A DNA stretch of 64,000 nucleotides from JAFGXT01 sp963677165 (GTDB lineage: Bacteria; Verrucomicrobiota; Lentisphaeria; Victivallales; SZUA-371), in assembly GCA_963677165.2 (NCBI GenBank), contig CAXXSX010000002.1, positions 4,154,001-4,218,000 on the forward strand. Direction: 5' to 3'. The stretch's first letter is position 1. Each line of letters starts with the position of its first letter. This document shows positions 17,142-25,087 of this stretch, in pieces. The notes below the pieces were generated by a model, which saw only the letters and a program-made list of their open reading frames with translations, made no database searches and was not told where the DNA came from. The translations under genes were made by a program, and so were the position numbers.

Positions 17142-17250
17142 CGCATGGCTTCGCTCGCTCCATGAAAAACATTTTTCGCTTAACCCCGAAATGGCTGCAA
17201 CGGGTATAAATACAAATTCCCTTTGGGGAGCGCTCATCGCCGCGCGGCTA
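17142..17250 (-). repeat. Gene-end repeat element, copy downstream of xth
   Basis: This is the inverted counterpart of 15860-15969. The conserved blocks occur in the same order on the minus strand, with substitutions and small indels between them. Copies are about 1.2 kb apart. Confidence 0.75.
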
Positions 17251-17289
17251 GTCGGGGTCCGCCCCGACAGTCGTCCAGGTAGCACCTGG
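17251..17289 (-). terminator. Double hairpin after xth
   Basis: GTCGGGG pairs with CCCCGAC (4-nt loop), and CCAGGT pairs with ACCTGG (3-nt loop). They lie directly downstream of the xth stop and before the repeat element, as at map. Confidence 0.55.
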
Positions 17290-17299
17290 GGGCAGATAA

Positions 17300-18070
17300 T
17301 CAGTCCAGTTCCAGAACCACAGGGCAGTGGTCTGAGCCTTCGATATCATTGAGGATAGCGGTTGATTTTACCCGATCAAGAAGTCCGGGCGTGATATAAT
17401 AGTAATCCAATCTCCAACCCACATTACGACGTCGGGCTCCGGCGCGATAACTCCACCAGGAATATTTTACGGTTTCCGGATTGAAATGACGGAAGGTATC
17501 GATATAGCCGAATGACTCGAATTTATCCATCCAGTCGCGTTCGATCCGCAGGAAGCCGGATACATTTTCATTGGCTTTGGGACGCGCGATATCGATCTCG
17601 TTATGGGCGGTATTGTAGTCGCCGCAGATGATCAGTTCGCGACCTTCTTTACGACGATCCTCGCAGTAGTCCAGCATGGCATCATAGAAATCTAGTTTGT
17701 ACTGAAGGCGTTCGTCATCTTTTTGTCCGTTTGGAAAGTAGATATTCAACAGTGTGAAATCCTGGAAATCGGATACCAGGATACGTCCTTCGCAATCAAA
17801 ACGTTCTTCAAGGCCGAATCCGCGTTCTACGCTTTCCGGCTGGTTGTCACCTTTTACATAATTTGCTACGCCGCTGTAGCCGCGACGTACACCCTGGCAC
17901 CAGTAGCTGGTGTAACCGTCGATATTTCTGATCGAATCAGAGAGCTGATCTTCGTGGATTTTTGTTTCCTGAAGACTTACGACGTCACAGCCACTGTTTG
18001 CGATCCATTCTAAAACGCCCTTTTTTTCAGCGGCGCGAATTCCATTTACGTTGAACGATACCAGTTTCAT
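17300..18070 (-). CDS. xth: Exodeoxyribonuclease III
   Basis: This is a 3'-5' exonuclease / AP endonuclease of the EEP superfamily, 256 aa. Motifs are complete: SFNVNGIRAAEKKG, SLQETKIHEDQL (metal Glu), ICGDYNTAHNEIDI, and the C-terminal SDHCPVVLEL (catalytic Asp-His). The start is ATG with the conserved MKLVSFNVNG. It sits 18 bp after the small secreted protein gene on the same strand, so they share a transcript. Confidence 0.95.
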   Translation of the reverse strand: MKLVSFNVNGIRAAEKKGVLEWIANSGCDVVSLQETKIHEDQLSDSIRNIDGYTSYWCQGVRRGYSGVANYVKGDNQPESVERGFGLEERFDCEGRILVSDFQDFTLLNIYFPNGQKDDERLQYKLDFYDAMLDYCEDRRKEGRELIICGDYNTAHNEIDIARPKANENVSGFLRIERDWMDKFESFGYIDTFRHFNPETVKYSWWSYRAGARRRNVGWRLDYYYITPGLLDRVKSTAILNDIEGSDHCPVVLELD

Positions 18071-18088
18071 AAAATAATAGTTCCAGAG

Positions 18089-18400
18089 TTACTGTTGTTT
18101 TGTCTGTTGCTCACGTTGTTTTTTCCAGAGTTCCAGTCGTGACGGATGCCCTTCAATAATTATTGGCTTCTTGGGCGTTTTTTTCGTAACGGATTTTTGG
18201 CGGCTGGACTTCTTTTGTTTTTTTGCTTCTTCGTCTGCGATCTCTTCCAGGGACTTTCCTTTTTGATCTTTGGCGTAAGCTTCCGCAGCCTTACTTTTTG
18301 CTTGATCGATTTTTTTCTGGGTGTCATTGCCGGCAAGTAGATGTACGGAAAAAAGGGTGCAGAACATACAGGTAAGTAAACACGCTGCGACATTTTTCAT
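18089..18400 (-). CDS. Small secreted lysine-rich hypothetical protein
   Basis: This is a 103-aa protein with a signal peptide (residues 1-24, LLTCMFCTLFSVHLLAG). The rest is charged and low in complexity (KKQKKSSRQKSVTKKTPKK), ending in a Gln/Lys tail. No family was recognised. It lies upstream of xth in a two-gene unit. Given the composition, a nucleic-acid or envelope polyanion contact is possible but unproven. Confidence 0.6.
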   Translation of the reverse strand: MKNVAACLLTCMFCTLFSVHLLAGNDTQKKIDQAKSKAAEAYAKDQKGKSLEEIADEEAKKQKKSSRQKSVTKKTPKKPIIIEGHPSRLELWKKQREQQTKQQ

Positions 18401-18525
18401 GGTATAGTTACCCCTTTCTATCTGGAAAGTTCAAAAAAATATTGGCTAAAATATCAAATTAAATGTATTATAACAGAGTTTTCATATTTATCAATTAATA
18501 ATATCCGGTAGTCTGGTGGGGTTTG

Positions 18526-20799
18526 ATGACAAAAATGCATAATTATTTCAGGACGGCTGTGTTGATTGCTTTCTTGTGTCCGGTTATACTTTCCGGCGCT
18601 GATGATGTTGATAAAATCACTCGCGACAAATTGAACGAAAAACTTGAATTCTACAAGGTAAGTTATCCGAAATTCAAATATCAGGAAGCACGTAAGGCTG
18701 CGGAAAAGAAATATCCTATGGAAAAAAAAGGAGAGATTATTACTCTTAATTCCCGCTTGCAGAAGGTTACCGGAAAATACAAAGGATTTGAGAACGGTAG
18801 AATCTATATCGGCTCAAAAGTTATCCTCCAGAAGGATGTTAGTGAATCGCTTTGGTATAAATTCAATAAGACCGTATGTGAAGAGGTTCGGAGAAAATAC
18901 GTCGAAACACTGTTCAGTCAGTACTCGAAAAAGCGCAGTCGTGATTTTGAAGACTACCGTGATAAGCTGGAAAGGAAATACACTGTTGTCGCCAGGGCCG
19001 AGGATAATTCCCAGGCTGCCCAAAGTACGAAAACTGTAGTTGTTGAAACAAGTAACACGAAAAGTATTCCTCTTGCCGGAATTATCAAGAACGATGTTCT
19101 TGGCGCCAGTGGCCGGGTGAAGGCCGGGGACCTGGTTTATGATATAAAGCAGGTGGGCTATAATCGTTATCGGGCCAAAACGCGCGATGGGAAACGACTC
19201 TATACGGACAGTCGTAATTTGTTTATTTTTCTTGATGTAAAAGATCCGAGCGATCCGTTTGCAGTTACTCAGGCTGCATTGGGGCTGATGCTGGAGAAAA
19301 AATATAAAGAGGCGGTCTATTATGCTCGTCTCGCGACCGCGCTTGACGCCAATCAAAAACGTTCCGAACTTATTGAATCGGTAGTGAAAATGCTCGTCGG
19401 TTCCTGGCGTGAACTAGGTAAGGCCAACGCGAAAGTTACTCGTACTGAACGTGAGATGGCTCAGAAGGCCAGGGAGCTGGAACGCAACCACAACGCAATG
19501 AAAGACAAGTTTGCGGTTCAAGCAGGACTGCGTGATAAAACCGATACCCTTACCGCTCGAATTACCATACTTCGGGAGCAGCGTAAAAAGATTCAGACAG
19601 AGATTAAGAAAAGTCTTTTTGCTGTTCAGAATTATTGTCGAAATAAGGTAACGCAGTCAGCCGCCGCGGGAGACTTCATCGCCGCGTGCCTTGGATGTAA
19701 TATTATGGTTTCTCACATTAGTCAGCTGCGTGATAAAGCCAAAGTTACATGGGATGATGAGGAAAAACAGCAGTACAAGCAGTATATTGAAAAACTGCAT
19801 CTCTCGGTTGTGAGTGCTTATTGCGAAGCGATCAGCCGTCCTTTCAAGGATCGCTGGTTTGTTTTTCTTGACCGTTATGTCAAATATTTTGGTTATAATG
19901 AGTCTGAGCTTGAGAAGTTTGATCTCAAACCGAACTGGCATAACCTGTTGAATGGAGCCAAAGCGTCAATCCGGGAAAGCCTGGATTTTTCTTCAGCTGC
20001 ATATACTCGCAATTTCAACCAGATGTTTGATAACGGGATGAAGATTCTTGTTGTAATGCCTCATGCGCGTATTGTTGAAAAACTCAGGAATATGATAGAT
20101 AAAGGATTCAGCAGTATTGATAAAGCTGTTGCGGCTGCGAATAAACTTTATAAGGCCCGGTTGTATGGAAAAATGCAGGATGTGACGGCGGAGTTGAAGC
20201 CTTTGCCGTTGGCCTTGAAAGAGAATATTGCCGTTGCGAATAAGGAAACCGCAAAATCGAACGCGCTTCTTGCCAAAGCGAAAAAAGCGGTTGCTGATAA
20301 GAATTTCAATCTTGCCTGTGAAAAATTGAGTGAAACAATGAAGATCTGGCCCGGCAATCCTGACGCATTAAAATATTACCACGAATTTTACTCCAGGCAT
20401 AAAGGGGTATTGCAGGATGCTGAAAAAGTAGAGAAATACATTCGGGCAGGGCGTTTTCGCGATGCTTCCGATATATGCGATATCATGTTCAAAGAGCGTC
20501 TGGGGTATCGGGTATATGTGAATAAATTGAGACAGAAATTAATGGTGACAATGACGAAGATCAGTGTAGCGATGGAGACGGCTGAAAATTATTACAAGGC
20601 CGGACGTTATGAGGATGCACTCAAGATCTACGCGGAGTATAAATTTAAACCCGGCATGACGCGAGTCTATCAGGTAATGCTGGACAGAGCCCAGTCAACC
20701 GGTAACATTAAGGAGCAGATTCGACTGCTTGAGTTGCTGGAGCGCTGGGAAGAATCAGGCAATCTCCGCAGGGAACTGCAGGAGAAAGAGGGCAAGTGA
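18526..20799 (+). CDS. Large secreted helical protein with coiled coil and TPR-like repeats
   Basis: This is a 757-aa protein. I used ATG 18526, four bases after a GGTGGGG ribosome-binding site; ATG 18535 is the alternative. A signal peptide covers about residues 1-26. Residues about 290-370 are strongly charged and helical, probably a coiled coil (AKVTRTEREMAQKARELERN). The C-terminal third shows TPR-like pairs (AKKAVADKNFNLACEKLSET and AENYYKAGRYEDALKIYAEY). No enzymatic motif is seen. It is a monocistronic gene closed by a strong terminator. A periplasmic scaffold is the best guess. Confidence 0.72.
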   Translation: MTKMHNYFRTAVLIAFLCPVILSGADDVDKITRDKLNEKLEFYKVSYPKFKYQEARKAAEKKYPMEKKGEIITLNSRLQKVTGKYKGFENGRIYIGSKVILQKDVSESLWYKFNKTVCEEVRRKYVETLFSQYSKKRSRDFEDYRDKLERKYTVVARAEDNSQAAQSTKTVVVETSNTKSIPLAGIIKNDVLGASGRVKAGDLVYDIKQVGYNRYRAKTRDGKRLYTDSRNLFIFLDVKDPSDPFAVTQAALGLMLEKKYKEAVYYARLATALDANQKRSELIESVVKMLVGSWRELGKANAKVTRTEREMAQKARELERNHNAMKDKFAVQAGLRDKTDTLTARITILREQRKKIQTEIKKSLFAVQNYCRNKVTQSAAAGDFIAACLGCNIMVSHISQLRDKAKVTWDDEEKQQYKQYIEKLHLSVVSAYCEAISRPFKDRWFVFLDRYVKYFGYNESELEKFDLKPNWHNLLNGAKASIRESLDFSSAAYTRNFNQMFDNGMKILVVMPHARIVEKLRNMIDKGFSSIDKAVAAANKLYKARLYGKMQDVTAELKPLPLALKENIAVANKETAKSNALLAKAKKAVADKNFNLACEKLSETMKIWPGNPDALKYYHEFYSRHKGVLQDAEKVEKYIRAGRFRDASDICDIMFKERLGYRVYVNKLRQKLMVTMTKISVAMETAENYYKAGRYEDALKIYAEYKFKPGMTRVYQVMLDRAQSTGNIKEQIRLLELLERWEESGNLRRELQEKEGK

Positions 20800-20813
20800 T
20801 TGAGTTTTTAGGG

Positions 20814-20845
20814 AACCTCTAAAAATACGTCTTTTAGAGGTTTTC
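20814..20845 (+). terminator. Rho-independent terminator
   Basis: An 11-bp perfect stem AACCTCTAAAA / TTTTAGAGGTT with a 7-nt loop ends in a short T-run, 15 bp after the helical protein gene. Confidence 0.85.
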
Positions 20846-20992
20846 GTCAGTTTTAAGTTATTTCTTTCCGGTAAGATTTCCGCTTTTTCCGGTATTGCGT
20901 TATTGGTATTATGATGATATATTGACGCCGCTTCCATATCCGGAAGCGCATTTCAGTCTATAAACTAAATTTAATATATGGGAGTATAAAAT

Positions 20993-22432
20993 ATGGATAA
21001 CAACTGCTATCAGAATCCACTGACCGGCAGATATGCCAGCAAGGAGATGAGTTATAACTGGTCTCCCCAGAAAAAACATTCAACCTGGCGTCGTTTGTGG
21101 CTTGCGCTTGCAACCGCGGAACAGGAACTCGGCCTTGAGATAACTGACGCGCAGATTGATCAGATGAAATCTCATCTTGACGATATTGATTTTGAAGTTG
21201 CGGCTAAATATGAAAAAGATTTGCGACATGATGTGATGAGTCACATTCACGCGTTTGGTGATCAATGCCCGGATGCCATGCCGATTATTCATCTGGGAGC
21301 TACCAGCTGTTTTGTCACAGACAACACCGAGTTGATTCAGATTCGCGACGGATTGCAGATCATTCGTAATAAACTTGCTGCGTTTATTAAGCTGATGGCG
21401 GGCGTTGTTGATAAATATAAAGACATCCCAACTCTGGGATTTACGCATTATCAGCCGGCACAGCTTACCACGGTCGGTAAACGTTTTTCTCTGCATCTGC
21501 AGGATTTTGTATTCGATCTGGAGCGTCTGCTCTTTGAATTAGATCGTCTACCGTTCCGCAGTGTAAAGGGAACGACCGGAACCCAGGCCAGTTTTATGCA
21601 GCTTTTCAATGGTGATAATGAAAAAGTCAAGGCTCTTGAAAAGCGTGTGGCCGAGATTATGGGCTTTGAAAATATTGTAGCGGTAAGCGGACAAACTTAT
21701 ACTCGTAAAGTTGATTATTATGTATTGACCGTTCTGTCGGGAATTGCCCAGTCTGCCTACAAGCTTTGCGGCGATATTCGTCTGCTTGCCAACCTGAAGG
21801 AAATAGAAGAGCCGTTTGGTAAGAACCAGGTTGGTTCCAGCGCAATGGCATACAAACGTAATCCGATGCGCAGTGAGCGCGTATGTTCTCTGGCTCGATA
21901 CGTAATGTCGCTGCCAACCAACGCGGCTAATACTCACGCGAACCAATGGTTTGAGCGTACCCTCGACGATTCGGCAAACCGTCGCATTTCTCTACCGGAA
22001 GCATTTCTTGGGGCAGATGTGATTATTTCTCTGCTGATGAATATTGTTGACGGAATCCAGTTATGGCCGAATGTCATTGCTCGTCGCGTCGCGTCTGAGC
22101 TACCGTTTATGGCTACCGAAAATATCATGATGGCAGCTGTTGCAGAAGGCGGGAATCGTCAGGATCTGCATGAAGCGATCAGGCAGCATTCAATGGATGC
22201 CGGACGTCGGGTAAAAGAGGAGGGCGGTGATAATGATCTGCTCAACCGTTTGAAAGCGGATCCGATGTTTGCTTCCGTGAAGGACAGGATCGACGAACTG
22301 GTGGATCCGGTCGCGTTTGTAGGTCGTGCTCCACAACAAGCTGCTGATTTTCTCGCCGGGGTGGTATATCCGCTGCTTAACAGTATAAAAGACGATTTAG
22401 GTGATTTTACACTTGACGATGTCAATGTCTGA
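20993..22432 (+). CDS. purB: Adenylosuccinate lyase (eukaryotic-type)
   Basis: It converts SAICAR to AICAR and adenylosuccinate to AMP in purine synthesis. At 479 aa it is closer to the animal ADSL type than to the short Bacillus form. The fumarase-superfamily signature GSSAMAYKRNPMRSE is intact, as are HLGATSCFVTDN and the catalytic His region TLGFTHYQPAQLTT. The ATG has a GGGAG ribosome-binding site. It stands alone between two terminators. Confidence 0.96.
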   Translation: MDNNCYQNPLTGRYASKEMSYNWSPQKKHSTWRRLWLALATAEQELGLEITDAQIDQMKSHLDDIDFEVAAKYEKDLRHDVMSHIHAFGDQCPDAMPIIHLGATSCFVTDNTELIQIRDGLQIIRNKLAAFIKLMAGVVDKYKDIPTLGFTHYQPAQLTTVGKRFSLHLQDFVFDLERLLFELDRLPFRSVKGTTGTQASFMQLFNGDNEKVKALEKRVAEIMGFENIVAVSGQTYTRKVDYYVLTVLSGIAQSAYKLCGDIRLLANLKEIEEPFGKNQVGSSAMAYKRNPMRSERVCSLARYVMSLPTNAANTHANQWFERTLDDSANRRISLPEAFLGADVIISLLMNIVDGIQLWPNVIARRVASELPFMATENIMMAAVAEGGNRQDLHEAIRQHSMDAGRRVKEEGGDNDLLNRLKADPMFASVKDRIDELVDPVAFVGRAPQQAADFLAGVVYPLLNSIKDDLGDFTLDDVNV

Positions 22433-22473
22433 TCTATAGTAACATTGACATTAGATGGATTATGCGTATTAGG

Positions 22474-22516
22474 AGGGGTAGATAGCAAAAAAATGCTGTC
22501 TATCCCTGTTTTTTAC
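22474..22516 (+). terminator. Terminator after purB
   Basis: GGGGTAGATAGCA pairs with TGCTGTCTATCCC (one bulge, G-T pair) around an A-rich loop, followed by GTTTTTT. Confidence 0.8.
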
Positions 22517-22532
22517 TATTAATCATCCTTTT

Positions 22533-22548
22533 TGGCACTTTTTATGCA
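22533..22548 (+). promoter_or_regulatory. Candidate sigma-54 (-24/-12) promoter of rpoN
   Basis: TGGCAC-N5-ATGCA places GG and GC exactly 12 bp apart, as the -24/-12 class requires; the only departure from TGGCAC-N5-TTGCA is one base. It lies about 90 bp upstream of the rpoN start, giving a leader of about 75 nt. Confidence 0.5.
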
Positions 22549-22635
22549 TGGTTACCAGCCGTTTTGTGTTGCATTGACCGTAATAAGTGTTATCTTTTAG
22601 TATAGAGATTGAAATTATAGAGAAAAATTTTTAGA

Positions 22636-24033
22636 ATGGATCTCAGTCAGAAACAGAATATTATCCAGACGATGCGTCAGGAACAGACGATGACGCATCA
22701 GCAAATTCAGGCCCTTGAACTGTTGTTCCTGCCCGCTCTTGAACTTGAAGCCGCTATTAATTCCGAAATTGAAAAGAATCCTGTCCTTGAGATAGAGAAA
22801 ACTGATGATGTTCCGGAAATGAAAGGGGATAACGATGGAGATGAGTGGCTCGACAAGGTATTGCAGCTTGAAGATGATAAAAGATATATAAGGTCGGGGT
22901 CGCATAGTAACTACTCCGAGGAAACAGAAGAGAAGCGTCAGCACTATCTTGATTCAATAACAGCAGAACAGTCCTTTCAGGAATTTTTGCTTGAACAGTT
23001 AAAATTTCTAGACATGGATGATAAGCTTCGCGAAGCTTGCGAGGCTGTGATTTCGGGGTTGGATGATGATGGTTACCTGACCAGTCATCCGGCAGATCTG
23101 GCGATGGCTACCGGGCAGTCCCTTGAGGTTGTTCGTGAGGCTGTTGGCATTGTTCAGCAGCTTGAACCAGCCGGAGTTGCGGCTCCCGATTTGCGCGGCC
23201 GCCTGATGTTGCAGCTTGAACGTCAGGGACGACAGGACGAGCCGGTTTATACCGCCGTCAGTAAATATCTTGATGAGATTGCGGCGAATCATTTGCCTCA
23301 GGTGGCGCGGAGCATGAAAGTTTCGCTGGATGAATTAAAGGAAATCATTCATGAAATCCAGGCGTTGAATCCACGCCTTACTAACGAATCGGTCAGCCCT
23401 CACGAATACATTCGCGAGGAAGTTGTGGTTGAAGAAAACGAAGATGGCAGTGTGGATGTAAAAATGAGCAATGAGCATCTGCCGAATCTTTATATCAGCA
23501 AACATTACCGTGATTTATTGAATGATCCCAATACCCCGAAAGAGACTCGCGATTATATCAAAGAGAAACTTCATGCCGGGGTATTTCTAATTAATAGTAT
23601 TATTCAGCGTCAGACAACGATCCGTAAGATTGTTAATGCGCTGGTTGAATACCAGGAAGATTATTTTACAAAGGGGCGTGACAGTTTGAAGCCATTGACC
23701 ATGGCACAGATTGCGGATAAGGTGGGCATCCACGAAACAACCGTAAGTCGTGCTGTAGCAGGAAAGTACCTGCGGTGTAAATACGGATTGATTCCTATCC
23801 GTAATTTCTTTACATCAGGCTATCAGACAGAAGACGGGCAAAGCGTATCCAAAAATGTAGTAATGGACGTAATAAAGGAGATGATTGACAATGAGGATCC
23901 CTATAAACCGCTGTCAGACAGTACCATTGTAAAGGAATTAAAGGAAAAAGGTTATAATGTGGCAAGAAGAACGGTTGCAAAATACCGTGATCAGATGAAT
24001 ATTTTACCATCGAATCTTAGAAGACAGTATTAA
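22636..24033 (+). CDS. rpoN: RNA polymerase sigma-54 factor
   Basis: This is the alternative sigma factor for -24/-12 promoters, 465 aa. Region I is Gln/Leu-rich (QTMTHQQIQALELLFLPALE), then an acidic region II, then a core-binding and DNA-binding region with HTH (MAQIADKVGIHETTVSRAVA). The RpoN box is present near the end (VARRTVAKYRDQMNI). No sigma-54 activator lies in this window. It starts the rpoN-fliW-csrA cluster; fliW follows 14 bp later. A possible sigma-54 promoter upstream suggests autoregulation. Confidence 0.95.
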   Translation: MDLSQKQNIIQTMRQEQTMTHQQIQALELLFLPALELEAAINSEIEKNPVLEIEKTDDVPEMKGDNDGDEWLDKVLQLEDDKRYIRSGSHSNYSEETEEKRQHYLDSITAEQSFQEFLLEQLKFLDMDDKLREACEAVISGLDDDGYLTSHPADLAMATGQSLEVVREAVGIVQQLEPAGVAAPDLRGRLMLQLERQGRQDEPVYTAVSKYLDEIAANHLPQVARSMKVSLDELKEIIHEIQALNPRLTNESVSPHEYIREEVVVEENEDGSVDVKMSNEHLPNLYISKHYRDLLNDPNTPKETRDYIKEKLHAGVFLINSIIQRQTTIRKIVNALVEYQEDYFTKGRDSLKPLTMAQIADKVGIHETTVSRAVAGKYLRCKYGLIPIRNFFTSGYQTEDGQSVSKNVVMDVIKEMIDNEDPYKPLSDSTIVKELKEKGYNVARRTVAKYRDQMNILPSNLRRQY

Positions 24034-24047
24034 AATAAGAGGGGAAT

Positions 24048-24524
24048 ATGGCGAACAAGGCACAAGATTTCAAGGAGTTGATAAGTCAACCTTACCCCAG
24101 AAAGGTCGCCAACAAGCTCGATGAGTCTGTTGTATTTAACTTTTCGAAAGGAATTCCCGCCTTTGAAGACGCAAAGCAATTTGTTATTTTAATGAACGAG
24201 AAGATTAAGCCGTTTATTTATTTTAAATCGCTTGATCATAAAGGGTTGGGTTTTATTTGTATTGATCCTTTTCTGGTGAAAAAAGATTATTTTATTGACA
24301 TACCGGCAAAAGATCAGGCTGAGCTTGGCATCAGTGATCCGTCAGCGGCATTTGTGTTGACGTTGGTTACCGTGGAAAGAGATCCGAAGGAGACGACTAC
24401 TAATTTGTTGGCTCCGATCATTATTAATATGGAAAATCTCGAGGGACGTCAGGTCGTATTAAGTAATGATAAACTGCCGGTCAGATATAATATCTGGCGT
24501 GGTTTGGAAAAGTTTAGTGAGTGA
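24048..24524 (+). CDS. fliW: FliW, flagellar assembly factor and CsrA antagonist
   Basis: FliW binds CsrA and flagellin and links translation of flagellin to its export. The 158-aa protein shows the family core (FSKGIPAFEDAKQFVIL, then FICIDPFLVKKDY and TLVTVERDPKETTTNLLAPI). It lies between rpoN and csrA, the typical FliW-CsrA pairing. No flagellin or other flagellar gene is in this window, so the motility link must lie elsewhere or the pair may be used for another purpose. GGGGAA precedes the ATG. Confidence 0.93.
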   Translation: MANKAQDFKELISQPYPRKVANKLDESVVFNFSKGIPAFEDAKQFVILMNEKIKPFIYFKSLDHKGLGFICIDPFLVKKDYFIDIPAKDQAELGISDPSAAFVLTLVTVERDPKETTTNLLAPIIINMENLEGRQVVLSNDKLPVRYNIWRGLEKFSE

Positions 24525-24558
24525 AAGGCGTAAATAACATACTAGTGGAGATTGAGAA

Positions 24559-24876
24559 ATGCTTATACTGACAAGGAAGTCAGACGAGAGTATCATCATC
24601 GGTAATAATATCAAGGTGAAGGTACTGAAGGTGCAGGGGAATCAGGTGCACCTGGGTATCGACGCTCCGAAAGATTTTTCGATTTTCCGGGAGGAAATTT
24701 TCGAACAGATTCGAGCGGAAAACGCCAATGCGGTACAGAATGATTTTGAACCGACAAAACTGGCTGAACTCGAAAATTGTCTGACTGGGCTCAAAAATCT
24801 GCTGTTTTCTGATGAAGAAGATGACAGTGAAGAAGAAGATGATAGCAAATCAACTGGAAAATCAAAGAAAAAATAA
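24559..24876 (+). CDS. csrA: CsrA carbon storage/translation regulator with acidic C-terminal tail
   Basis: CsrA dimers bind GGA motifs in mRNA leaders. The first 55-60 residues are a normal CsrA fold (MLILTRKSDESIIIGNNIKV, then HLGIDAPKDFSIFREEIFEQ). The protein is 105 aa instead of the usual 60-75. The extra tail holds a helical piece and an Asp/Glu/Ser run (DEEDDSEEEDDSK) ending in KSKKK. FliW normally contacts the CsrA C-terminal extension, so the tail may alter that control. A terminator follows 67 bp downstream. Confidence 0.94.
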   Translation: MLILTRKSDESIIIGNNIKVKVLKVQGNQVHLGIDAPKDFSIFREEIFEQIRAENANAVQNDFEPTKLAELENCLTGLKNLLFSDEEDDSEEEDDSKSTGKSKKK

Positions 24877-24942
24877 TTAATCCGATCTGCTGTATAACTT
24901 GAATATTGGCGGAGGGTAAAATTGGATTGGTTTATTTCTGAA

Positions 24943-24980
24943 AAAAAGTTGACGCATTGTGCCGTCAACTTTTTGTCTTT
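24943..24980 (+). terminator. Terminator after rpoN-fliW-csrA
   Basis: A 12-bp stem AAAAAGTTGACG / CGTCAACTTTTT with an 8-nt loop, followed by a T-rich stretch. Confidence 0.85.
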
Positions 24981-25087
24981 TTACAGAAACGGGTTATGGT
25001 ATTGTGTAAATTTATTATCGAATGGATTTTTTTGATACGTACAGATTTCCGTGCTGCTGGTGCGGATAAAATATTGAGGAAATAATC

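Noticed and set aside
17025..17285. Minus-strand open frame after xth
   Set aside because: It is a translation of the gene-end repeat; the other repeat copy is not open in the same way.
24985..25087. glmS ribozyme in the leader of glmS
   Set aside because: The leader is only about 100 nt after the preceding terminator and shows none of the expected pairing pattern.
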